Positions 35,536 to 47,746 of a stretch of DNA of 64,000 nt are shown here, one piece after another. The number at the start of each line of letters is the position of its first letter. The stretch's first letter is position 1. A program made the position numbers and the translations under genes. The stretch is from contig JAOVFP010000007.1 of the NCBI GenBank assembly GCA_025738555.1, positions 4,774,001 through 4,838,000 on the forward strand, read 5' to 3'. The DNA is from Cyathus striatus. Its lineage: Eukaryota > Basidiomycota > Agaricomycetes > Agaricales > Nidulariaceae. Below the pieces are notes generated by a model that saw only the letters and a list, made by a program, of their open reading frames with translations, was not told where the DNA came from and searched no databases.

Positions 35536-35823
35536 TCTTAAGTTATATGCTTTGGTGGACTGGCCAGTGTATGACTTATGAGATATATGACTTTTGAATG
35601 ACCTTCCAAAAAAGGAAAATTTTCAGAAAAATAATGATTTTCATGATTCATGAGTAAATGTTACAGCATAGAACTATTTATATTGAAGAGAAATCTAAGT
35701 ACCTAAATAGTAAGGCCTAAAATAGCTTATGATGTTTTGTAAAAATCAGTTAAAGCTGTACCTTTCATATTCTTGAACTTTTTGAGATGAAGCTGTCTAT
35801 TAAATGAGCTCAAAATGGAGCTC

Positions 35824-36955
35824 TTTACACTTCCCCCCCCTTATATGTGAATTTCATGTGAATAGGTAAATTTCATGTGACTTTTTAGCATTATTTTTGC
35901 TGAATTTCAGTGAGAACACTGCTAATAATTTCACCTGAATTTCACATGAATTTTCACCAGATATTCATATCACTTGGTGAAATTCATGTGAAGCTTATAC
36001 AATAGTAGTAAGCTTCAGTTGTGTTTCATAATGTTGCTTACTAATAATAAAAATAAATGTACATAGTTAATAATGGCACTAGTCAGAATTGAACCAATAG
36101 CTTCAGGGTGACAACTAATATTCAATTAACCACTACACCATGAAAGCTTGTGTAGAAAAGATATTTCCTACACTATATACCCCCATCAACCCTCTGCTTT
36201 CTAATACTTTGTCACATGATTGAAATATCACATGATTGAAACACATTGCACTATTGTTGATTCTTGCTTCTTGCCACATCACTATTATTCACTCCCTTCT
36301 CCCCTCCCTCTCTCCCTCTCCCCTCCCTCTCCCCCTCTCCTCTCCCTCCCTTCTACTCTTTCATGCTTCCACACCCTCACTCCTCCCCTGTTTCACTCTC
36401 TCCCTTCTCTTCTTCCTCTGTCAAGAAGTAATACAGTAACAATGAGAGCATGGGAAAGTGGGAGGTACACAGTGAGTACAAGGGGTGGGGTGGTGGGGTG
36501 GGAGAGCAGGATAATGAGCATGTGTAGTGGGAAGGGTGGTATGACAAGCATGTTAGGGCACACAATGAGCACAGGGGACAGAATAGCAAGCAGAATGGTA
36601 CACATAGTGAGCAGAAGGGCAGAATAGTGAGCAGGATGGGGCATGCAGTGAGCAGAAGCATGGGATAACAAGCAGGATAGGGTGTACAGCAAGCAGAGGG
36701 GTGGGAGGCATGAGAAGACAGGAGGTGGGACATTGAGTGTAAGGGCAGGAAATTGGGGAATATTATGTAATGTTATTGTTGCTTTGTAATATGTAAATTA
36801 GTCACATGATCAAAAAACAAATTCATTTTCTCCATGTTTTTAAGTGAATTTTACTAGATTTTCACTTTGATTTCACCTAAAACACATCAATGTTCATGAA
36901 CCTATACTTTTTAGAAAATATTTAAAATCACATGAAGTTCATGTGAATTTTGAGG
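35824..36955. mobile_element. Foldback element of the TTCATGTGAA family, with insertions
   Basis: The left end (TTTACACTTCCCCCCCC, a CpG-decayed form of TTTACGCTCCCCCCC) is followed by TTTCATGTGAA repeats as at 2703. The right side (36830-36950) carries the matching TTCACATGAAG-type repeats. Between them lie a tRNA-like sequence, a 100-bp CT-rich tract (36290-36420) and purine-rich GTGAGCAGAAGGG repeats (36440-36760). Confidence 0.55.
36074..36150 (-). ncRNA. tRNA-like sequence, decayed
   Basis: On the minus strand an A-box-like TGGTGTAGTGGTTAA is followed by a B-box-like GGTTCAATTCTGA. The stem pairing is weak. It resembles the head of the SINE at 54870-54982 and is probably a SINE or tRNA relic. 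Confidence 0.35.
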
Positions 36956-37112
36956 TCATTACACTCCTACACAAAGTCAGACTCCATGTAGATTCCACCT
37001 GGACTCCAGCCAGAATTATAATCAGCCTATTTCTATGTAAAGTCCAGGTGGACTTTCCAGTAGAATCTTTGTACATTAGATTTATTACTCTTACTTATAT
37101 TTAATAAAAAAA

Positions 37113-37187
37113 GTACCTCACAGTGGTTTGAACTCAAGACCTTGAGGAGTTAACCAGGCACATACTTACTACTAGATTATCAGACCT
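37113..37187 (-). ncRNA. tRNA-like sequence, decayed
   Basis: On the minus strand GATAATCTAGTAG could be an A box and GAGTTCAAACC a B box, at normal tRNA spacing. The acceptor stem does not pair well. Probably a relic. Confidence 0.3.
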
Positions 37188-37305
37188 TATAAAGTTTATT
37201 GTGTCTATTCTACTTAGCTATTTCTGTGCTCATATTACATGCCACATAAATAACAACCTCACATTTGTTTTCTTTGGTTAATGACATGTTCTTCCAAGGT
37301 CATTA

Positions 37306-38026
37306 CACTCCTCCATGAAACCATGTAGACTCCATGTAGATTCCACCTGGACTCTGGGACTCTACCTGAACTCTACCTGGACTCCACTTGGACTCTACTT
37401 GGACTTCACCTGGACCTAGACTCTATTGTCACAGTTGTAATGTGTTTCCCACAGTTATCATACTTGTCACACATGTGTGAAAGGTTGGAAAATGTGGGAA
37501 AAGCATGACATGTTGGAAAATATTAGAAAAAGTGTGGTGCCTAAGCTTTACCTAGACACTATTGTTACACATGTGTGAAAGTGTAACATGTTGGAAAATG
37601 TTGGAAACAAAAGTGTAACATGTGTGACAAGCATGGGGAAAAGTGTGATGTGTTGGAAAAGTGTGACATGTCATAACCATCACACTTGCCAAACTTTTTC
37701 CAACATGTCACACTTTCCCCATGCTTGTCACACATGTCACACTTTTGTTTCCAACATTTTCCAACATGTCACACTTTCACACATGTGTAACAATAGTGTC
37801 TAGGTAAAGCTTAGGCACCACACTTTTTCTAACATTTTTCAACATGTCATGCTTTTCCCACATTTTCCAACCCCCCACACATGTGTGACAAGTATGATAA
37901 CTATGAGAAACACATTACAACTGTGACAATAGAGTCTAGGTACAGCTTAGGCACTTGAGTTCAGTGGAGTTCAGATAGAGTCCAGGTAGAGTCTACCTGG
38001 AGTCCACCTGATCTCATGGAGGAGTG
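37306..38026. mobile_element. Foldback element with CACTCCTCCATGA termini
   Basis: The left terminus CACTCCTCCATGAAACCATG and the right terminus (inverted CACTCCTCCATGAGATCAGG) bracket TGGACTCTACC repeats and a central hairpin (about 37440-37915) made of GTGTGACATGTTGGAAAATG. The hairpin core is related to those at 2970-3497 and 45900-46200. No coding sequence. Confidence 0.65.
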
Positions 38027-38049
38027 AGATATACAGGTTTTTCCCATCA

Positions 38050-38270
38050 CAACATCTTCCCCATCAATGCCCATTCCACTCTGCTCTCACTGCCTGTCCC
38101 TCTTTGCTCTCACTGCCCATTCCTCTCTGCTCTCAACACCCATCCTCCTCTATGCTTAACACCCATTCCCCTCCATGCTTAATGCCCATCCCCCTCCATG
38201 CTTAATGTCTGTCCCCCTCCACACTTAATGCCCATCCCCCTCCACACTCAACACTTGTCCTTCCCAGCAC
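38050..38270. repeat. About 23-bp tandem repeats, pyrimidine-rich
   Basis: Units of the form TGCCCATCCCCCTCCATGCT occur about eight times, grading at the left into CTGCTCTCACTGCCCATTCC. No function is evident. Confidence 0.7.
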
Positions 38271-38437
38271 CTGCTGGCATCAATGTTGGATGGACAACCC
38301 ATGTCATTCAAGTGTTGATGACATACACATACTTACCAAAAGTGATGGTGAATTATATAATCCATGTGTTGCATCCCTGATGTTGCACCTTCTTGCAGCT
38401 CTATTTTCTCAACATTCATCTTATTTCACCACTTCAA

Positions 38438-39490
38438 ATGCCTCATGAACATACATCTCAATCTGAACATTCTGAATCCAAGAAGAATTGATTAATTGGG
38501 CATGTTTTGGCAAACCAGAAGATTGTTCATGCTGCTAATGCTGAAAACATACCTTCAACCACAGCATACAAGATCATTAATAGGTATAGAATGACAGGTT
38601 CAGCAAGAAACAAACCTCAAAATGGGCAACCCAAGAAAAACACCAACCAGAATGAGTGTAACATCATTTGAGACACCATGAAAAATCATCATATGGGTCT
38701 TAGGGACCTTAGTAATGCCACTATGTCACACTCATCTGTCTCAACTGTTTGATGTGTTTTGGATTGCCACAGCTATCACTGGTGGGTTGCAATAAAGAAG
38801 CCTTATCTTCTAGAACACCATAGAACTGCCTGGCTTAATTGGGCAAAGAATAGAAGGGATTTGGATGCTCAGGATTTCATGTTCATCATCTTCTCAGATG
38901 AGTGTTATCTTTGTCTTGATGATAAATATGGCCATATCTTTGTAACTCATCACCCAGAGGAGAAATTCAACAATAGCTGTCTAGTACCTGCTTTTAAGCA
39001 GCCATCTGTTTGAATTATGGGATGGGCATGCATTATTTCAGGAAGGAAAGGGCCATTACTGGTGTTAGAATACCCTGGAGGAAAGGGAGGGGAAATGACT
39101 GCTGCACACTATCAAGAACAGGTTTTGGAGGGTGGTCTTCAACAGTTTTATGCAAAGGTAGTACAGGAGAGAGGGCTGGTTGATTTTCAGCAAGATGGAG
39201 CTGCTTGTCATGTTGCAAACACAATGAAAGCTTGATTCAAACAAGCAAACATTCCACTTGTGAACCATCCTGCAAATTCTCCAGATCTTAATCCAATTGA
39301 GCTGGTCTGGAGTGATTTGAAGTGCATTATCCATTCTGGTGCTCCTCCTTCAAATGTTGAAAGCCTTAGATCTGCAGTACAAGCTGCTTGGGATGCAATA
39401 CCACAGGAGACAATTGACTGGCACATTGCAAGTATGCCAGAGCATGTCAAAGCTGTCTTAGATGCCAAGGGAGGGAAAACTCTGTTTTAA
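38438..39490 (+). pseudogene. Tc1-family DDE transposase with five TGA codons
   Basis: A single uninterrupted frame of 350 codons runs from ATG to TAA, the usual Tc1 transposase length. A helix-turn-helix N-terminus (IGHVLANQKIVHAANAENIP) precedes the catalytic core: FSDECYLCLDDKYG, FQQDGAACH and SPDLNPIELVWSDLK, with 34 residues between the second Asp and the Glu (DD34E). The only defects are five in-frame stops, all TGA, at places where Arg (CGA) is plausible. No frameshift is present. This fits inactivation by CpG deamination alone. The element end TACACTGGAGTGCAAAAAG lies at 39601; the left end was not found. Confidence 0.88.
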
Positions 39491-39602
39491 ATTTATGATA
39501 TTAATTTTAATACATATATCTTTACTTTACATAAATTTTGTGGCATTTGAAATGAAATTGAATAAGGTAGCATTGAAATATTGGAGGAGGGGGGGGGGAT
39601 TA

Positions 39603-40278
39603 CACTGGAGTGCAAAAAGAATAAGCACACATTATTTTACAATATCTCTGGAACAGTTCTATATATTTCTAACCTGTAAAATGTGAAAAATAATATACCT
39701 TCTTGTCTTTGAAATAGTGGTAAAACATTTCCTAAAAAGGAAATTCTCTTGATATACAAGCGGAAATAAAAATGGCACACTTTTCCGAGTGGTTAAGGAA
39801 GCACCTACAGAACCTGGAAAAAATATGTGTTATAGTACTCCATCAACTAAGAACAACACATTTTAGATCATAAAAATTGGACTAGTGGATCACTAGATAA
39901 AAAAATAAGAAATGTCCAAAATTCAGCTGTTTTTGGCAAATTTTTGGCTCCCAGGCCAAAAATTGACATGTTTTGAATTTATTTTGTAGTGAACTACATC
40001 ATCAATTTCTATGATCTAAAATGCATCTTTTTCAGTTCATTGTGTAGTATAATATGTATTTTTTCCAGGTTCTGTAGGTGCTTCCTTAACCACTTGGAAA
40101 AGTGTGCCATTTTTATTTCTGCTTGTATATCAAGAGAATTTCCTTTTTAGGAAATATTTTACCACTATTTAAAAGACAAGGAGGTATATTATTTTCACAT
40201 TTTACAGGTTAGGAATATATAGAATTGTTCTAGAGACATTGCAAAATAATGTGTGCTCATTCTTTTTGCACTCCAGTG
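39603..40278. mobile_element. Tc1-derived foldback MITE with TA duplication
   Basis: The two halves are almost perfect inverted copies of about 335 bp, beginning CACTGGAGTGCAAAAAGAAT and flanked by TA on both sides. The terminus is of the Tc1 type, and the element lies directly behind the Tc1 transposase relic, so it probably derives from two Tc1 ends. No coding sequence. Confidence 0.8.
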
Positions 40279-41829
40279 TATATGTGGGAAAAATGTTTCT
40301 TATCATCATTTTTGGTAAGCATGTGTATGTCATCAATGCCAACATAGTGTCACCAAGTATTGGGATTAGATAAGCCTCCTGCTCCACTTGCATTGTCCCA
40401 TAAGTGTCAGCCAATTTGATTGCAAATTGCTCAAGAAATTGGAGTGCTAGTGATCCTAAATATCCACCAAAAAAAGGAGTGCCATTTTTATAAGGCATAT
40501 TCAGTAAATGTAATGGAGTGATGATCATTGGCACTCATTTATGTATTGCTATTGACTACTAGGGGGTTATATTAGTATAGTATGAGGGCACTCAAAAGTG
40601 ATCATTTTAAGAATATTAGGAGGTGATCATTGGCACTTATTTATGTATTGTTGCTGATTGCTAGGGAATTATATTAGTACAGTATGGGGGCACTCAAAAG
40701 TGATCATTTAAGAATATTAGGAGGTGATCATTGACACTCATTTATGTATTGTTGTTGATTACTAGGGGATAATATTAGCATAGAATGGGGGCACTCAAAA
40801 GTAATCATTTAATAAATATTAGAAGGTGATTATTGGCACTCATTTGCTTATTGCTATTACTGACTACTTACTAGTGGATCTGTCACACATATTCTTGCAC
40901 ATCACATGTGTCATGCATATTTCTGCACTTCACATATTCCCATGCACCATGCATATTCCCATGCACCATACATATTCCTGTGCTTCACATATATTCCTGT
41001 GCATTATGCATATTCTCATGCATCACATTTGTCACACATATTCTTGCATGTCACATGTATCATGCATATTCCTGTGTCACACATATTTCCACACATCACA
41101 TTAATTCACACATATTCCTGCACATCACATTTGTCACATTTTTCATCTGCATCATGTCTGTCACAATTCTCCCATGTTATGCATATTTCACACTTGTCAT
41201 GCTCTTCATGCTTGTCACAGCACATTTGTCATACTTTGTATGCACATCACACATCACATTTGTCACATTCATCACATCTGTCACATCTGTTTCTTGTGAT
41301 TTGCACATGCATCATGTTTGTCATGTCTTTAATGCATCCATCATGCTTTTCACACACATCATATGTGTTATTTATGTCACATCTTTGTGGTGTGTCATAC
41401 ATTTCAAGCACATCATGCTTGCATGTGTATCATGATTGTGTGTTACATCTGTGTCCAGAATCTGCTATTCCGCACTATCCTGATGTTCCCACACTTCCAC
41501 ACTTCTGCATTGGCCACATTTCTGACCAATCATCAGATATGTCATCATGATTTATCACTTACTTACTCATGCTCATTCACTATGTCACTATTTCATATTA
41601 CTCCTCTATTACTACTCCTATCTGTTTCACTATATTGCATACAGCCTTTCCTTCCATTCTTCAGCCACTACTCCACTATGGTGGCTGACTCCATGTTTAC
41701 CTATCCCTAGTTATACCCTTATACTTCACTCAAAGTAAACTACTCCACTAGTTACTTAATATTTAACTTCAGATTTCATATTGACTACAATTATGAATAT
41801 ATCACTATACTCCATCTTCTTGTTTCTAA

Positions 41830-42090
41830 GGTTTTGTCCTTAGTTCTGGGTCTCTATTCTGACCTTCCTCTCTTCCAACCTTTCTGTTCCTACCTTGACC
41901 TTGCTCCTACCTTGAGCTTGTCCCTACCTTGAACTTGAAATATGAACCACTGAGAATCACAAGGGGTGCAGCACACAAGCTGAAGCCAAGGTTCACCTCC
42001 GCACTTTTTGAGTTCTCTGCTTCCAACTTTGAGCTTACATAATACAATGACTAGCTCCCTCTGTGCTAAACCCAGTGCCTTCCCTACTAT
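41830..42090. mobile_element. LTR-like fragment inside the foldback spacer
   Basis: Resembles 35060-35250 (GAATCACAAGGGGTGCAGCA and AAGCTGAAGCCAAGG). No matching second copy or coding domain is present. The rest of the spacer to 43100 is AT-rich without a supported gene. Confidence 0.3.
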
Positions 42091-44066
42091 CCCCCTGAGT
42101 GATATGGTACATAACATTGTGACATGTTGATGGGGTTCCAACAGGTCTATAATGAAATGTTTCCATACCTTTCATATCCAAGGAATCAGAGCACCCAGTG
42201 ATGCCACATTTAACCCCTAGTTCATTACTTAGTAATGTAATTCAGCATCTTGCATTGACAAGTCAGTCATTGATTCAGACCCTGTCAATAACAATACTAC
42301 ATATGACTATGGAGATATGATAGTAAGTTATTCTTAGGCAGGAAAGAAGAGAAGAAAAAGTGGCCTTTCAGAAAGGTGAACAAGAAGAAAAGAAGGTGAT
42401 GATGTAGTTGATACAAACTAAAGAATAGAAAAGCAAGTAATGGCCACTGAGCAAAAAGCACAGAGAAGTACAGAAGGGGGTTTCATATGTATGAATGGAT
42501 ACTAATACTAAAAGAACTATATAACATAAATCAGAGAAATGAAACACATATGACATGGTAGAAGTGTCATGTAATCATATAGAGTAAGCATATAGTGACT
42601 CAATATGTGTGTTGAAGATATAAGAATAACCAATGGTTAGTGCAAGCATCATGATCATCTAATGACTGAGACATGTGAGTTTGATATAATATGAAATCAC
42701 ATATACTCACCATTCTTTCACATTTGTTATCCATATGTGGTTCTTTTACTATATGTCCTTTTCTGTTCAGTTGTTAAATATTTCCAAAGTATTCAAATAT
42801 ATCATAATGACCTCATCATCTCTCATATCCAGACTAACCATTATAGTTTTTACTTTGTCATTTCATTACATCTCTAGTCCTGATTATTAAACTTCTCATA
42901 TCATCCCATTTCCAAATTTCTCATGCTCAGTCAATAGGGCTAAGACTTATACTACATATACACTCTACATCTTTCATTCTAGTTTCTTATTACTACCACA
43001 CTTCTATAACTTTCTAATTGTTATTTTCCATGTTACAACCTCCAATTCTACAAGTACATATTGTTTCCTCTGCATATATAATTCACTCTATACTATTAGA
43101 TACTTACTCCACTCCCAAGATAACTTGAATAGTGGTACAGACAGAAAAATCTGATGTGATTGGAAAGCATGACATTTGTGTAAAGTTGCAATGTACTTGA
43201 AAAATGTGACATGCATGAAAAACACATGATGTAAACACATGACATATCTTAGAAAAATGACACATATAACATATGTGAAAAGTGTGACATGCAGGCAAAT
43301 TGTCACAGTGTGATGTGACTCAAAGACATGACATGCATGATGAGCATGAAAAGCATAACAAACAGATGTGACATGTATGACATGTATAAAAGTGTAATGC
43401 TCATAAAGAGTGTGACAAGTGTGAAATATGCATAACATGGTAGAATTGTGACAGACATAATGCACATGAAAAATGTGACAAATGTGACACATGGGAATAT
43501 GTGTGAAGCACAGGAATATGCATGATGTGCAGGAATATGTGCGACAAATGTGATGCATGGGAATATGCATGATACATGTGACATGCAAGAATATGTGTGA
43601 CAAATGTGATGCATGAGAATATGCATGGTGCATGGGAATATGTGAAGTGCAGAAATATGCATGACACATGTGATGTGCAAGAATATGTGTGACAGATCCA
43701 CTAGTAAGTAGTCAGTAATAGCAATAAGCAAATGAGTGCCAATAATCACCTTCTAATATTTATTAAATGATTACTTTTGAGTGCCCCCATTCTATGCTAA
43801 TATTATCCCCTAGTAATCAACAACAATACATAAATGAGTGTCAATGATCACCTCCTAATATTCTTAAATGATCACTTTTGAGTGCCCCCATACTGTACTA
43901 ATATAATTCCCTAGCAATCAGCAACAATACATAAATAAGTGCCAATGATCACCTCCTAATATTCTTAAAATGATCACTTTTGAGTGCTCCCATACTATAC
44001 TAATATAGTTCCCTAGTAATCAGCAACAATATATAAATGAGTGCCAATGATCACCTCCTAATATTC

Positions 44067-44819
44067 TGTTATGTACTGATTCTCTTCCTACTGAGAAACA
44101 GATGTGAAGATGCCTGGAAGGCACAGGAGAACTATAACAAAAACCTGAAGTGAGTACAGGTGCAGAATGTAGAGTGGGAGTGCAGGAAAGAACCATAGCT
44201 TCAGCTTATGTGCTGTTCTGCCTGGATATCCCCAGGGAATGGTTTGTATTTTACAGAAGACAATATACAATGAAAGGAAATGTTCCAGAGTATGTGAAGA
44301 GGCTTCACCACTACACTAGGCAGCAGGAAAGAAACCCAAAGGAAAACCTGGAGTGGGTTTTGGAACTTAAGTGTAGGAAGAAGTGTATGGAGTTGATACA
44401 AATACTAAGAACTACTAGTACATCTGGAAGACTATATATACTAAGCAGGAACCTATAGGTACAAATGTGGAAGTATAATACTAAGTAGAAGTCAAAGGGA
44501 TAGGTAGAATATAAAAGCTGGGCAAAGCGGAGTAGGGGCACAAATGATGCACTCAGAATGAAGAATAAGGAACTAAACTACAAAGGCTATAATGAAATGT
44601 ACAAGTGAGAATGGAAGAGAGGAGTAATAGAATAATGACATGGTGAGGCCATCATAAGAGAAACTACATATCCAGGATACCCAATAGAAAACCTGACAGG
44701 TTCCAGGTATGTTCCCAGGCAGGAACATCAGGAAGTGTAAACCTGTACTGGGTATGTTGGAAGGTCATGTAGGAACCTTCAGTAAAGTCAGCATAATGTA
44801 TCCAGACATGGATATAACA
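44067..44819. mobile_element. Solo LTR, 753 bp, with 5-bp duplication TATTC
   Basis: It starts TGTTATGTACTG and ends GATATAACA (TG...CA, with TGTTAT and ATAACA as inverted ends). TATTC flanks both sides (44062-44066 and 44820-44824). It interrupts the tandem units of the right arm of the giant inverted repeat, so it inserted after that structure formed and then lost its internal part by LTR recombination. Partial relatives lie at 46553-46720 and near 49590-49695. Confidence 0.85.
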
Positions 44820-45148
44820 TATTCTTAAAATGATCACTTTTGAGTGCCCCCATACTATACTAATATAACCCCCTAGTAGTCAATAGCAATATATAAATGA
44901 GTGCCAATGATCATCACTCCATTACATTTACTGAATATGCCTTATAAAATGGCACTCTTTTTTTTAGTGGATATTTAGAATCACTAGCACTTCAATTTCC
45001 TGAGCAATTTGCAATCAAATTGGCTGACACCACTTGAATTCCACACAGAGTCTGTTGAGTACCTCAGCTATGTTCTTTCTCCATATGGCCTCACAATATC
45101 TAAGGACAAAGTTCAAACAATTCAGGATTGGCCTGAGTGAGGTCATTA

Positions 45149-46379
45149 CACTGCTTCATGGAATCAGGTGGAGTCCACCTGGAGTCCAGGTATTCCACCT
45201 GAAGTCCACCTGAAGTCCAGCTGGACTTTACTGGACTCTACCTGGACTCCACCTGAACTTTATATAGAAAAATTGTAGGATTTAGATAGACTCCAGCTGG
45301 ACTCCAGGTAAAGTTCAGATAGAGTCCAGAAATAACTGGAATACACCTGGAGTCCACTGGACTTAGTCAACTGGGTTTCAGATAGACTCTACCTGGAGTT
45401 CACCTGGACTCTACTGTACAAAGTAGCTTAGACATTACCTGGGGTTCACCAGGACTCCAGCTGGACTCTACCTGGACTCTACCTGTACTAAGTAGTTGAG
45501 ATATTACCTGGGTTTACCTGAACTCCAGCTGGACTTTACCTAGACTCTACCTGAACTCTACCTGTACTAAGTAGTTGAGACATTACCTAGGGTTCACCTG
45601 GACTCCAGCTGGACTCTACCTGTACTAAGTAATTGAGACATTACTTGGGGTTTACCAGGACTCCAGCTGGACTCTACCTGGACTCTACTTAGACTCTACC
45701 TGTACTAAGTGGTTGAGACATTACCTGGAGTTCACTTGAACTCTACCTGGACTCTATCTGTACTAAGTAGTTGAGACATTACCTGGGGTTTACCTAGACT
45801 CTATCTGAACTCTACCTGTACTAAGTAGTTGAAATATTACCTGAAGTTCACCTGGACTCTACCTGGACTCCACTGAACTCAAGTGCCTAAGCTGTACCTA
45901 GACTCTATTATTACAGTTGTAAAATGTTTCCTACAGTTATCAAACCATGTGTGAAAGTGTGACATGTGTAGGAAACATGTGACATGTTGGAAAATGTTGG
46001 AAAAGTGTGACATGTTTGGAAAATGCTGAAAAAGTGTGGATATGATATGTCACACTTTTTCAACATTTTCCAACATGTCACACTTTTTCCCATCATGTCA
46101 CACATTTCCCACGCATGTCACGCATGTCACACTTTCACACATGGTTTGATAACTGTAGGAAACACATTACAACTGTAACAATAGAGTCTAGGTACAGCTT
46201 AGGCACTTGAGTTCAGTGGAGTTCAGGTAGAGTTCAGGTAGAGTTCAGGTAGAGTCCAGGTAGAGTCCAGGTAGAGTCCAGCTGGAGTCCAGGTGAACCC
46301 CAGGTAATGTCTAAGCTACATAGTACAGTAGAGTTCAGGTAGAGTCCACCTGAAGTCCACCTGATCTTGTGGGGCAGTG
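45149..46379. mobile_element. Foldback element with CACTGCTTCATGGAATCAGG termini
   Basis: The left end CACTGCTTCATGGAATCAGG and the right end (inverted CACTGCCCCACAAGATCAGG) match the ends of the 37306-38026 element. The body holds many copies of a unit with CTGGACTCTACCTGTACTAA and GTAGTTGAGACATTACCTGG (45410-45860). A hairpin core of GTGTGACATG and TTGGAAAATG follows near 45950-46140. Confidence 0.7.
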
Positions 46380-46552
46380 CAATATGCTGTGAATTTGGGT
46401 TATATATGAACTGACCAAGTCAATATATCAGTTCTTAATTACTGTATAGATTATATCCATGTTCTTTACATAGTATTCTAGCAATATAATCACTACATTC
46501 AATGATTTTATATCAATATTGCACAATAATTATGGCTGCTTTTGGAATACTG

Positions 46553-46725
46553 TTATGTACTGATTATTTCCTGTGTGAACAAACACAAAGACACCCAGAA
46601 GACACTAGAGAACTATAATGAAAACCCAAAGTGAGTACAGGTATAGAAGCATAAGTGGAAGTGCAGGAATGAACCATGGCTTCAGCATATGTGCTGTGCT
46701 ACCTGTGCATTTAGGTGTAAAAGTG
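46553..46725. mobile_element. 5' fragment of the same LTR family as 44067
   Basis: TGTTATGTACTGATT and the next 160 bases align with the start of the solo LTR, with substitutions and one small gap. The remainder is missing. Confidence 0.6.
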
Positions 46726-46729
46726 TGCA

Positions 46730-47740
46730 TTTCTACCATTTACAGTAAGAACCCCAGATAATAAATAAAGATCCATGGACTCCTACAAATTAGCAAGCAT
46801 TGTACTTATTACCCTTTTAATTTGAGTTGATATTCAACTGTCTACAACATAAACAGAGTACAAGTGCTTTCATGTCCAACCTACCATTAGCCTGGTGTGT
46901 AGGAAAAGATATTGAATATTGAAAGGATCCCTTTTCTGCCAGTCACATGGCTTGTATATGATTTCATTTCATTTTGATACCTCTAAGTTGTTTGTTTGGC
47001 ATCAGGATTGAAGTCTAGCAAATAGTCAATGAAATAAATATGAATTAATAAATATTTCAGAGTGGAATAGAATGGTCAATTTTTCATCAATCTGGATGAT
47101 TCTGGTCTTGTTCTGGAGCTGGAGTCGAGTACATTCTATTCTAGTACTATAGGACCTGATCTCGTCGAAGTCCGGACCAGGATAGGGGTAAAACATCAGA
47201 CACAAGTAGATGTTTTATTATTATCTGCCCAGAGTGACACAGAGTAAGACACTATACCACCTGAAAATAAGAGAACTGAGTAGTCTAGAGTGTTCTAATA
47301 CTTCAGGTTTACTCAGCTCCAAATGACAGATAATTGAAAGATACAGGTAAAGGACAGGGAAGTGTTTCATGAACATATATGTAGTATACAATGTCTGAGA
47401 AACTCTTAGTAATACTATTCTGTTTCCTGTATTTAAGTAGGTACTATAGAGGGTAAAGGGCAAGCAGAATGGTGCCTTTCTTGCCCAGGTACAATAGGTA
47501 TTGGGTAGTGGTTTAGGTCTTTTTGTTTCAAAGATATATATTTGTTTAGGTTCACATTTTGGGTATTTTGGAAAGTTCTGAAGTTCTGAGACTCCAGTGA
47601 GAGCCTAGAACTTGGTATTTTCAATAAAGCAGTTTCATAAAAAGTAAAGACTTGCTCTTTTTCAGTTTTCTAAGTTGTACTAGTGAAAGATTTGTTGGTG
47701 ACTTCTACAGAGTTTCAGGTTACTCTGTCAGTATCAAGAT
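46730..47740. other. AT-rich DNA without a supported gene
   Basis: No frame resembles a known protein. A CpG-containing patch (47107-47170, with GAGTCGAGT and CTCGTCGAAGTCCGG) stands out in this CpG-poor block and may be a younger insertion. Confidence 0.35.
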
Positions 47741-47746
47741 CATTGT

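Larger units (their letters stand above)
40404..45030. mobile_element. Giant inverted repeat, about 1.05-1.14-kb arms
   Basis: 40404-41440 and 43130-45030 are inverted copies once the solo LTR (44067-44819) is removed. From outside inwards each arm has a unique end (GTGTCAGCCAATTTGATTGC), three to four tandem units of about 115 bp containing GATCATTGGCACTCATTTAT, and a CACATATTCCTGCAC-type degenerate satellite. The 1.7-kb spacer (41440-43130) holds an LTR-like fragment and no gene. The satellite arms yield long Cys/His-rich open frames that are artefacts. Confidence 0.75.

Noticed and set aside
36220..36733. Ser/Pro/Leu-rich proteins near 36.3 kb
   Set aside because: They come from a CT-rich tract and purine-rich tandem repeats; no exon structure or domain is present.
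40826..41550. Long Cys/His-rich proteins (zinc-finger-like)
   Set aside because: They are translations of the CACATATTCC-type satellite. Mirror versions occur in the inverted arm at 43088-43749.
44150..44458. 102-residue protein in the 44 kb region
   Set aside because: It lies wholly inside the solo LTR and has no recognised domain; LTRs of this family at 46.5 and 49.6 kb do not keep the frame.
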